NCBI RefSeq assembly: GCF_900129935.1 | Contig: NZ_FQXJ01000004.1 | Coordinates: 310,001 to 374,000, forward strand | Source: Desulfosporosinus lacus DSM 15449 | GTDB lineage: Bacteria > Bacillota > Desulfitobacteriia > Desulfitobacteriales > Desulfitobacteriaceae | Direction: 5' to 3' | Length of the DNA stretch: 64,000 nucleotides | In this document: piece after piece, positions 52,952 through 60,138 of the stretch | Position numbering within the stretch: position 1 is the first letter of the stretch | Layout: each line of letters opens with the position of its first letter | Translations under genes and position numbers: made by a program | Notes under the pieces: generated by a model | Database searches by the model: none | Told to the model about the DNA's origin: nothing | Seen by the model: the letters and a program-made list of their open reading frames with translations, nothing else

Positions 52952-53575
52952 TTGGATGAGATACTGGTTCATGCCGTAGAACAGCTAGATGAAAAAACGG
53001 TGAAGGAAGTAGTCATTGACAGACTTCAGGCCGGATTTGGGCCTTTATATATACAGGAACAAGTATCCTTGGGTATGGACAAGGTAGGGATTCTATACGA
53101 GCAGGGTGAGTACTTTATCGCAGATTTAATTATGGCAGGTGTTATCTTTAAGGATATTTTAGAACTTGATGAAATGAAATCTGGTTTTTCTGTGCCTAGT
53201 GAAAAAATTGGCACTGTTGTTATTGGAACAGCAGCTGGTGATTTACATGACATCGGCAAAAATATTTTTGGCAGTATGCTCAAATCAGCAGGATTTAACG
53301 TCGTGGATTTAGGGGTTGACGTTTCACCTGAAGACTTTTGTCGAGCTATTTTGGGTGCGAAGCCGGATATCGTGGCGATTAGTGGAGTGTTGACTATAGC
53401 TTTAGAGAGCATTAACGCAACGATTGAGCTATTAAGACAAGTCGGGATGAGAGATAACGTAAAGGTTATTTTAGGGGGAAAATGTGTCAGTCCTAGCGCT
53501 TGTAATATCATCGGAGTAGACGCTTATACGACAGATCTCCCTGAAGGAGTTAAAATATGTTTGTCCTGGGTATAA
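52952..53575 (+). CDS. Methyltransferase corrinoid protein (third copy)
   Basis: A 207-aa corrinoid protein that starts with TTG after AGGAGGCGAG. B12 motif: GDLHDIGKNIFGSMLKSAGF; the end has VILGGKCVSPSACNIIGVDA. It has no enzyme partner on its strand, being followed by the GntR gene, and may serve the divergent cluster, or act as an alternative carrier or sensor for the regulator. Confidence 0.9.
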   Translation: MDEILVHAVEQLDEKTVKEVVIDRLQAGFGPLYIQEQVSLGMDKVGILYEQGEYFIADLIMAGVIFKDILELDEMKSGFSVPSEKIGTVVIGTAAGDLHDIGKNIFGSMLKSAGFNVVDLGVDVSPEDFCRAILGAKPDIVAISGVLTIALESINATIELLRQVGMRDNVKVILGGKCVSPSACNIIGVDAYTTDLPEGVKICLSWV

Positions 53576-53619
53576 TCTTAGAGGTTTAACGCATCGTAGT
53601 TTAAGGAGTAAATATTTGT

Positions 53620-54327
53620 ATGAACTTGCCTATCTATCGACACCTTTTTAATCAACTGAAAGATAAAATTCTTCGGGGCGAATTGAAGCCGGGTGATATG
53701 CTTCAATCTGAAAACGAACTGGCTCAACAATATAGTACCAGTCGTTTAACTGTCAGAAAAAGCTTATCTATGCTGGATAATGAGGGATTCATTACTTCAT
53801 TCCCGGGGAAAGGTTATTATATTATTGAACCAGATCACAGTAAATACACTTTACTTTTTAATGAGCTGAACAGTGGAAGTAAGAATAACCTTTATAGCAA
53901 ACTTTTAGGAGTAAATGCCACGAACCCAGATGCGGCAATATGCCAAAAACTGCAAATATCTTGTGATCATAAAGTTGTGGTTATTCTCAGGTTGTTGTAT
54001 TCCAATGAAGGACCAATTGCCTATGATGTTAAATATATTCCCTATGATCGAGGCCGGCCTATTGTCGAAAAAGCGATCGAATATGCAGCTTTGCCAGACA
54101 TGGTTGCCAAGAAAAGTTCTCCATTCGCCATAAAAAAAGAATTGTGTATTTATATTGAAAAGTCTAATCAAGAAATTAATAAATCGTTATGTTTGCCTGA
54201 ATCAGAACCTTTATTAGTCGTGGAGCAAAGTCTGTATGATTATGAGAACAAACCAATAGGCTTGGGAAAAACCTATTATGGTGGTGAACATGGAAAAATA
54301 CGAGCTTATTCCAATATGCGGGAGTAG
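53620..54327 (+). CDS. GntR/HutC-family regulator
   Basis: A 235-aa regulator: winged helix (LKDKILRGELKPGDMLQSENELAQQYSTSRLTVRK-like, residues 10-45) and a UTRA-type ligand domain. It is probably co-transcribed with the third corrinoid gene and binds the two dyads in the divergent promoter region. The effector may be the methylated substrate of cluster 2. Confidence 0.92.
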   Translation: MNLPIYRHLFNQLKDKILRGELKPGDMLQSENELAQQYSTSRLTVRKSLSMLDNEGFITSFPGKGYYIIEPDHSKYTLLFNELNSGSKNNLYSKLLGVNATNPDAAICQKLQISCDHKVVVILRLLYSNEGPIAYDVKYIPYDRGRPIVEKAIEYAALPDMVAKKSSPFAIKKELCIYIEKSNQEINKSLCLPESEPLLVVEQSLYDYENKPIGLGKTYYGGEHGKIRAYSNMRE

Positions 54328-54411
54328 GGAAAGAACTAATTCCATACTTTGATTTTTGCCTAAAAAGTTAAGGACTTAAGCGGGTGCACCTGTAAGTGTT
54401 GTTTTGTGTAG

Positions 54412-54441
54412 TTCAAATTCGGAATCGATTCCGAATTTGAA
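54412..54441. repeat. Palindromic element, copy B (palindrome only)
   Basis: A perfect 30-bp palindrome with arm TTCAAATTCGGAATC and no loop. It has the same arm ends as the palindromes at 49208 and 59548, but without the shared flanks. Confidence 0.85.
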
Positions 54442-54611
54442 CCATCCTGGGCAGAGTCAACTTGGCCCCCTACTCTTCAAAGAGGCACATCAGTTTGTTG
54501 GCCCGTGCTTTGAGAGTAAATCACCGAGCTCTCCGGCCACTTTCCCCATTCTCCATGATTGACCATGGATTTGAACAACCTTACTCATAGCCTATGTGTT
54601 CAAGCCCTCAC

Positions 54612-54680
54612 TTGTGACAAAATAATGGCAAAACCGTAAGTGCCTATGCGCTTTACGGTTTTGCCATTATTTTGTCACAA
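54612..54680. repeat. 28-bp-stem perfect hairpin
   Basis: Arms of 28 bases (beginning TTGTGACAAAATAATGGC) pair perfectly around a 13-base loop. A degenerate copy of the arm (AAATAATGGCA, ACCGTAA) lies at 59234-59290, in both cases directly before the exact 47-base repeat. No gene is linked to it. Confidence 0.8.
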
Positions 54681-54725
54681 ATACCCTAGACAAGGGTAAC
54701 CCCTGCCGGACAAGGTGCATAAGAT
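54679..54725 (+). repeat. Exact 47-base repeat, copy 1
   Basis: Identical over 47 bases to 59292-59338, beginning AAATACCCTAGACAAGGGTA and ending GGTGCATAAGAT. It contains a small TACCCT/AGGGTA stem. Confidence 0.88.
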
Positions 54726-54774
54726 CCAGCAAACTGCCCCTTTGTTGTTAACAGCGGCCTGAGCTGCCGCTAGC

Positions 54775-54815
54775 AAAATAGACCTATCTCCATTTTTCAC
54801 TATTATCAAACACTT
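54775..54815 (+). repeat. 41-base interspersed repeat, copy 1
   Basis: Begins AAAATAGACCTATCTCC and agrees with 57140-57180 at 35 of 41 positions. A weaker relative is at about 59991-60036. All are in gene-free DNA of this zone. Confidence 0.6.
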
Positions 54816-54841
54816 CCAGTAATCAGTAAACTTCATCCTCT

Positions 54842-55021
54842 TCAAAACTTGTATGAATTCCTAAAAGTTACTGTTGCACGGAGCTTATCGAGTTCTTCCA
54901 ATTTAATAATTGCATATTCACCTCTTCCATTTCTGGTAAGGTACACCGGATTGTTGAAGGATACCTCTTTTAATACTTCTGTATAATTTCTCAAATCTGA
55001 TATTGGTTTAATATTTGGCAT
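54842..55021 (-). pseudogene. Truncated Phd/YefM-type antitoxin
   Basis: Starts at the ATG at 55021 (AGGAG upstream). NIKPISDLRNYTEVLKEV and YLTRNGRGEYAIIKLEELDKL are the Phd/YefM DNA-binding half, but the family usually continues for about 30 more residues, the toxin-neutralising part. Here the frame ends after RATVTFRNSYKF. No toxin gene follows. The break lies at the edge of the repeat zone. Confidence 0.75.
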
Positions 55022-55105
55022 TCTCATCACTCCTAATATAGGCTTTGAAAGCGAGAACTTAATCGTAGAGATTAGATTACTTTGATAGAAGCGACTAGCT
55101 GATCG

Positions 55106-55993
55106 CTAATCCCTCGCACTTTCGATTCGTCTTAGCTTCTCAGTGTCCCTAGCTGGAGGTGCACCGAAGAAGCGGGAGTACTCTCGATTAAACTGTGAGG
55201 GACTCTGATAGCCAACTTGATATGCGGCACTGGCTACTGCATAGCCCTCAAATGCCATGAGGTTTCTGGCCTCTAAAAGCCTTAACTGCTTTTGAAATTG
55301 AATCGGGCTTAAACCCGTTGCCCGTTTAAACTGACGGTGAAAGGTATTGATAGCCATACCAGATTTTGATGCGATCTCACCGATGTCAATTGTCTTCGTA
55401 TAGTTATCGCGAAGCCATTTTACAGTCTGAGAAATCTTAGAGAAATTACTCTCTCTCAAGCCAAGTTGCCTCAGATACCATCCTTGCGATCCCATCAGAA
55501 CGCGATAAAGGATTTCTCGTTCATAAGCCGGTGCAAGCGCTGGAATATCTCTTGGAGTTTTTATTAATCGCAATAACCGCAGCCATGCCTCCATGAGTTC
55601 GATGTCTATTTCACAAGCTGCGAAATGCTTAAAAGCAGTTGGCATTAGATCTTCAGGAAGATCTCTTAGCAAACTCTGAAGAACATTCTGATTTAACTCA
55701 AGACCAAGGGACATGTAAGGACGGCCATCACGGCCTGGATGTACACTCGCCGTTGCAGGAACATGTATCGGTAACACATAATATGAAGGCCCTTTCATGA
55801 CAGTACTACGTTCTCCAATTAAAAGAATCTTTGTTCCTTGAATCGTAAAACCAATCATCGGCTTGTAGAGCGCTGCGAGCTGATGTGTGGGAATGTCTCC
55901 CATAATCATGCTTAGCCCAGGTACTCCGGTTTCGATTGGTCGAGTGCCTGCTCTTTTCATTAGATCGATAATTTCATCTAAAACTTTATTCAT
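55106..55993 (-). CDS. AraC-family regulator (AraC_N type)
   Basis: A 295-aa regulator with an AraC_N cupin-like N-terminal domain (GVPGLSMIMGDIPTHQLAALY) and a C-terminal double HTH (IGEIASKSGMAINTFHRQFK and AYQVGYQSPSQFNREYSRFFG). Divergent from the SDR gene, its probable target. Many relatives regulate an adjacent oxidoreductase. Confidence 0.92.
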   Translation of the reverse strand: MNKVLDEIIDLMKRAGTRPIETGVPGLSMIMGDIPTHQLAALYKPMIGFTIQGTKILLIGERSTVMKGPSYYVLPIHVPATASVHPGRDGRPYMSLGLELNQNVLQSLLRDLPEDLMPTAFKHFAACEIDIELMEAWLRLLRLIKTPRDIPALAPAYEREILYRVLMGSQGWYLRQLGLRESNFSKISQTVKWLRDNYTKTIDIGEIASKSGMAINTFHRQFKRATGLSPIQFQKQLRLLEARNLMAFEGYAVASAAYQVGYQSPSQFNREYSRFFGAPPARDTEKLRRIESARD

Positions 55994-56211
55994 ACACATA
56001 TTCTATCATATCGACTTCCTATTTTCCAACACAGTTTCGAACTCCGGGGCATTTTTAGGCTTTTTAAAAGGTAAATACTTGGGATAATTCAAGTTGTTTT
56101 AGGAACTAGTGATATTTTTAGGCAATTAAATGGAACTTTTAGATCTAGTTTGTTTTATCAGAAAAGGCTAAAATAGAATCAAGATTGAACAACAAAAACA
56201 AGGAGGATCTT

Positions 56212-56967
56212 ATGAAAATCGCAATCGTAACAGGTGGAAGTAATGGCATTGGAAAAGCAACCGCGCTTGAGCTTGGCAAGCGGGGAATTAGCGTCATTCT
56301 CACATACAATTCCTATAAAGATAGAGCAGAAGCTGTTGTTAAGGAAATTGAGAAAAATAAGGGAGTTCGGGCTGTAGCACTGAAGTTGGATCTGACTCAA
56401 AGATCAACATTCGAAGGTTTCGTTCAGGAAGTGAAAAAGAACCTCAAAGAAGTTTGGAACAGAACGACTTTTGATTACTTGGTCAATAATGGCGGTGTCG
56501 GTGGGCCAATGATGTTCATTGAGATGAGCGAAGAGTACTTCGACAAGATTCTTAATACGAACTTCAAAGGACCCGTTTTCTTAACACAACACCTCGTCCA
56601 ATTCATGGAGGATGCTGGAGCCATTGTAAATACCTCGAGCACATCCAAGAACCAATCATTTCCAGGTTACTCCGCCTACGGCTCGATAAAAGCAGCGTTG
56701 TCATCTTGGACTCGCTACGTCGCTAAAGAACTTGCACCGCGCAAAATTCGGGTCAACGCAGTTTCTCCTGGTCCTACTCACAGCAATTTTGGCGATGGAG
56801 TATTCGATAAACATCCTGAATTCATCAACCCGCTGGCTGAGCAATCTGTATTCGGCAGAATCGGCCAACCCGAAGATCTTGCCAAGGTCATTGTGAACTT
56901 ATTGTCCGATGATTTCGGCTGGGTCACAGCCCAGGACATTGAAGTGTCAGGCGGACACTTGCTTTAA
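56212..56967 (+). CDS. Short-chain dehydrogenase/reductase
   Basis: A 251-aa SDR from the ATG at 56212 (AAGGAGG upstream). Cofactor loop TGGSNGIGKAT, NNGG in the core, catalytic Ser in NTSSTSK and YxxxK in YSAYGSIKAAL. The substrate is unknown. It is divergent from the AraC gene with a 218-base promoter gap. Confidence 0.92.
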   Translation: MKIAIVTGGSNGIGKATALELGKRGISVILTYNSYKDRAEAVVKEIEKNKGVRAVALKLDLTQRSTFEGFVQEVKKNLKEVWNRTTFDYLVNNGGVGGPMMFIEMSEEYFDKILNTNFKGPVFLTQHLVQFMEDAGAIVNTSSTSKNQSFPGYSAYGSIKAALSSWTRYVAKELAPRKIRVNAVSPGPTHSNFGDGVFDKHPEFINPLAEQSVFGRIGQPEDLAKVIVNLLSDDFGWVTAQDIEVSGGHLL

Positions 56968-57027
56968 GAATGTAAGAACGACATGAAAATCGGGATTTTA
57001 AAAAACGACCTTGTCCAAAATGGATAT

Positions 57028-57081
57028 ACAACTAACAAAACCAGGGTACCGCTCTAACGGTACCCTGGTTTTGTTAGTTGT
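57028..57081 (+). terminator. 24-bp perfect hairpin after the SDR gene
   Basis: Arms of 24 bases (beginning ACAACTAACAAAACCAGG) pair perfectly around CTCTAA and are followed by TATTTTAA. It is probably the SDR terminator; its size resembles the other big hairpins of this zone. Confidence 0.7.
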
Positions 57082-57139
57082 TATTTTAACCTGAAACTCT
57101 TGGTATATTAGAATTTTAGGAGCTTCAACCGTTACTATC

Positions 57140-57180
57140 AAAATAGACTAATCTCAATTTTTCACCATTATGGAACACTT
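57140..57180 (+). repeat. 41-base interspersed repeat, copy 2
   Basis: Begins AAAATAGACTAATCTCA; a close copy of 54775-54815. It lies in the gene-free gap 57082-57300. Confidence 0.6.
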
Positions 57181-57300
57181 TTTGTACTTACAAAATTAAC
57201 TTACTTTTGCACTACTTTCGTAATACTTTTGACACAACTAAAGCTTAGAATATAGTCATCAGGGGTTAAAACATACTGAAGCAAAAGGAGCGTGTATTTA

Positions 57301-57369
57301 TGAAAAACTTCAAAAAGCTCGTTGCCGCGGCCACAATCATTGGAATGAATAATATAATTTTCCTTTGAT
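57301..57369 (+). pseudogene. Remnant of a secreted protein gene (signal peptide only)
   Basis: ATG with AAAAGGAG upstream encodes MKNFKKLVAAATIIGMNNII and then stops after 22 codons. It looks like the start of a signal peptide whose gene has been cut off. It may still be translated as a leader peptide. Confidence 0.4.
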
Positions 57370-57442
57370 GCGCGGGCCGGGAAACAAAGAATTTATTCCC
57401 GGCTAATCTTTTTCCGGAAGATTTTAGACTGGAGGAGTAAGT

Positions 57443-57763
57443 ATGAAATTTGAACACTATGGTGGAGTAAATCTTATCTATTCACAGTTCTTTACAGTTG
57501 GTATCCTTCTTTTGGCTATCACAGTTTTCTACTTAGTATTTCTGACCCCACAAAAAAATAAGTCTGAGCATGATCGCATCCTTGATCTATTAAAGGTCAG
57601 ATATGCAAACAATGAACTGAGTGATTCTCAATACTATGAAGTTAAGTCCATTTTGGAAGACGAGAATTCCGATAGTCCAGCAATATCAGTTCTCAAGGAG
57701 AGATATGCCAGGGGGAACTTAAGTTCGGTCGAGTTTATAAAAATGCGTAATACGATTATCTAA
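57443..57763 (+). CDS. SHOCT-domain membrane protein
   Basis: A 106-aa protein with one membrane segment (FFTVGILLLAITVFYLVFL) and two SHOCT-like repeats in the cytoplasm (LLKVRYANNELSDSQYYEVKS and LKERYARGNLSSVEFIKM). GGAGGAG precedes the ATG. SHOCT domains are thought to mediate oligomerisation. It is next to 4Fe-4S membrane protein genes. Confidence 0.8.
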   Translation: MKFEHYGGVNLIYSQFFTVGILLLAITVFYLVFLTPQKNKSEHDRILDLLKVRYANNELSDSQYYEVKSILEDENSDSPAISVLKERYARGNLSSVEFIKMRNTII

Positions 57764-58020
57764 CTGGTATTTGTGCTTGGGCCTGCCAGTTTGGTACCCT
57801 GCAGGATTTCATTTTCCGATTAAATAGGAATTCAAATAAGATTAGAGTAGTCTTCTTTTCAGCATTTATAGTAATAGCTTTTATCTGGTCGCTAGACATC
57901 ATTGAACCAACCAATCCCTTTAATATATATAATCCTCCAGTTCTTACAATAAGCGGAATCGTATTTTTTGCCGTGATTTTAATAGGAAGTCTCTTCAATA
58001 GAATTCAAAAAGGGGCATAG
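57751..58020 (+). pseudogene. Fragment of a NapH/NosR-like 4Fe-4S membrane protein
   Basis: An open frame without a start codon reads YDYLTGICAWACQFGTLQDF, then a membrane segment (VVFFSAFIVIAFIWSLDII) and a second (LTISGIVFFAVILIGSLF). The CxxxCxFGTLQD motif is typical of polyferredoxin membrane proteins. The part before the motif and the ferredoxin domains are missing, so it is a relic next to an intact relative. Confidence 0.6.
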
Positions 58021-58097
58021 AACACCAATACCGAACGGAAAGTTTAAAGCCGCTAACCACTGAGGACATTGATTATTCGAGACTAAGAGTATGGGAG

Positions 58098-59228
58098 TTG
58101 ATTAGTTTGAAGAGAAATAAGATGATCAAGTTTTTGAGATGGGGTCTAATGTCCATATTCGTTGTGCTTATAAGCATTGCGGCCTATCTTCATCAAGTAT
58201 TAGGAGGAACAAAGGCACCCTCAATCCATGCACTATGTCCCTTCGGAGGTCTTGAGAGCCTCTATCAGGTCTTCACAACAGGAAGCTTCATCGGCAAAAT
58301 ATTTGCCGGTACCCTGACGTTGTTCGTTATCACTCTAATTGTTGCAATTCTCTTCAGACGAAGTTTTTGCGGCTTAATTTGTCCCTTTGGTGCAATTCAG
58401 GAATTCTTCGCAAGACTGGGCAATAAATTCTTTAATAGAAAATTAATAATACCTGCTTCTATCGATAAGCCTTTAAGATATCTCAAATATATAGTGTTTG
58501 TGGTTACTGTTGTTTATGCATGGAAGACAGCAGGATTATGGATGGCACCTTATGATCCATGGTCCGCTTATGGGCATCTTCCTGAAGGATTGGAAAGTGT
58601 GTGGAAGGAATCGGCAGTAGGGTTAATAATTCTGGTTATTACTGTCCTTGGGTCCTTGATTTATGACCGGTTCTTTTGCAAATATCTTTGTCCAATGGGG
58701 GCATTTTACGGAATTATAGGTAAAATAAGCCCCTTTAAAGTAGTAAGGAACGAAAGTGTGTGTATTGACTGTGGACTATGTACTAAGAGTTGTCCGATGA
58801 ATATTGATGTCCAGCACAGTTTGAAGGTTACTACGGCAGAGTGTCTGAATTGTCAGACCTGTGTCCTAAGCTGCCCTAAGGCAGGAGCTCTAGATCACCA
58901 GATTGGCAATAAAAGAATAAAGCCAATGACCGTAATCATCCTTGTGGTGGTGGTGTTCTTTGGTTCAATAGTTGCGTCAGAGGCTTTAGGAATATATCAA
59001 CTCACTCCAGCATCACTAAAGACGGGAGAGTCCATTAATTATGACGAAATCAAAGGCTTTATGAGTATCAAGGAAGCTGCCGAATCAACCAAAACAGATC
59101 TAAAAGAATTTTATGTGTTATTCAAAATTCCTGAAAACGTTCCCCAAGAAACTAAGATGAAAGATATATCCAAAGTTGCTGAAGGGTATGATTTCGATCA
59201 AGTTAAAGCATCTCTTGAAGCTCACTGA
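58098..59228 (+). CDS. NapH-like membrane 4Fe-4S protein
   Basis: A 376-aa membrane protein with about five segments, two CxxxCP motifs (FCGLICPFGAIQE, FCKYLCPMGAFYG) and two 4Fe-4S clusters (CIDCGLCTKSCPMNID, CLNCQTCVLSCPKAG). A C-terminal domain of about 80 residues after the last membrane segment is probably outside. It should move electrons between the quinone pool and a periplasmic or cytoplasmic partner. The start is uncertain (TTG at 58098, or ATG at 58122). Confidence 0.85.
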   Translation: MISLKRNKMIKFLRWGLMSIFVVLISIAAYLHQVLGGTKAPSIHALCPFGGLESLYQVFTTGSFIGKIFAGTLTLFVITLIVAILFRRSFCGLICPFGAIQEFFARLGNKFFNRKLIIPASIDKPLRYLKYIVFVVTVVYAWKTAGLWMAPYDPWSAYGHLPEGLESVWKESAVGLIILVITVLGSLIYDRFFCKYLCPMGAFYGIIGKISPFKVVRNESVCIDCGLCTKSCPMNIDVQHSLKVTTAECLNCQTCVLSCPKAGALDHQIGNKRIKPMTVIILVVVVFFGSIVASEALGIYQLTPASLKTGESINYDEIKGFMSIKEAAESTKTDLKEFYVLFKIPENVPQETKMKDISKVAEGYDFDQVKASLEAH

Positions 59229-59291
59229 TGACCAAATAATGGCAGGACCGTAAAGAGCATAGGCACTTTGCCCTCCTGCTATTATTGTTAT

Positions 59292-59338
59292 AAATACCCT
59301 AGACAAGGGTAACCCCTGCCGGACAAGGTGCATAAGAT
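59292..59338 (+). repeat. Exact 47-base repeat, copy 2
   Basis: Identical to 54679-54725. It follows a decayed hairpin (59234-59290) related to the 28-bp-stem hairpin at 54612. Confidence 0.88.
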
Positions 59339-59525
59339 AAAATGACCGACCAAGCTTGGCCAGTCAAAATCCATAATAAAGGTTGTCCGTTATCAGATCG
59401 ATATAGTCAACAGTCCCCGGTGTTCCGGCAAAAACTTTTCCGGAACGAAAATGGACGTGTCCGATGAGGGAAATGTACTGCCTGCCTATGGCAGTGATTT
59501 TGCGGCCCAAGGGCTGCACTTATGG

Positions 59526-59595
59526 ATTAAAACCCGACCACGGGAATTCAAATTCGGATCCGGATCCGAATTTGAGAAGAAACCAGACGGATGTG
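59526..59595. repeat. Palindromic element, copy C (with conserved flanks)
   Basis: A 28-bp perfect palindrome (59548-59575, arm TCAAATTCGGATCC) between the same flanks as copy A, in the same orientation. It abuts the broken end of an MFS gene fragment. Confidence 0.85.
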
Positions 59596-59599
59596 CCCG

Positions 59600-59767
59600 G
59601 GCAATTATGATTCCCTGAGTCATCATGTAAGCTGTGAGTATCCAGGTAACTTCGTTGGCATTCGTCCCTAAGACAGCTGTTAGTTTGGGTATCGCCACAT
59701 TAACGATATTACCGGTTAGGGATTGTAAAAAGGTTCCCATTATGATAACAATGATTATTTTTCATTA
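59600..59767 (-). pseudogene. N-terminal fragment of an MFS (DHA2-type) transporter
   Basis: The frame reads IIMGTFLQSLTGNIVNVAIP, then LTAVLGTNANEVTWILTAYM, the first two helices of an EmrB/QacA-type exporter. Homology ends within a few bases of palindromic element C. The remaining ~400 residues are absent. On the far side of the element (59344-59525) a short frame ending in VDYIDLITDNLYYGF is unidentified. Confidence 0.75.
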
Positions 59768-59830
59768 AATCTATAAGAACCAAGGTCTTCAATCGTATAT
59801 TCAACTCACAGAATTTACAACTACAAAAAC

Positions 59831-59869
59831 AGGGTATTATTTCTTAAGATCACTAAGAAATAATACCCT
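59831..59869. repeat. 16-bp perfect hairpin
   Basis: AGGGTATTATTTCTTA pairs with TAAGAAATAATACCCT around a 7-base loop in gene-free DNA between the MFS fragment and ileS. Confidence 0.65.
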
Positions 59870-60054
59870 TACTTTATTATATACTAAGTCTCTCAAACCC
59901 TTGGTGCATTAGAGTTTTGGATCTCCGCTCATGCTATTTTAAACCTTACTTCAATTGGTCTTTGTTGATTACAGCCGCCTGAGTGACTGCAAACACTTTA
60001 AGACCAATTCCATTTAATACTATTATGGAAAACATCTTGTAATATTAACGGGAC

Positions 60055-60098
60055 AAAAACGAGGCTGGAAGCAAATAATCGCTTCCAGCCTCGTTTTT
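60055..60098 (-). terminator. Terminator of ileS
   Basis: An 18-bp stem (AAAAACGAGGCTGGAAGC and its complement) with an 8-base loop and T-run on the minus strand, 40 bases after the ileS stop. Confidence 0.9.
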
Positions 60099-60138
60099 TC
60101 TACTGCAATTTAGGTCCCCTGCCTAACCTGGAACACTC

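Noticed and set aside
40944-54327. Pyrrolysine-type (UAG-containing) methylamine methyltransferases
   Set aside because: The methyltransferase I genes are of the UroD type and have no internal UAG; no MtmB-, MtbB- or MttB-like gene is seen.
57756-57998. An 80-codon minus-strand frame
   Set aside because: The plus strand in this interval codes a recognisable 4Fe-4S membrane-protein fragment, so the minus frame is a shadow.
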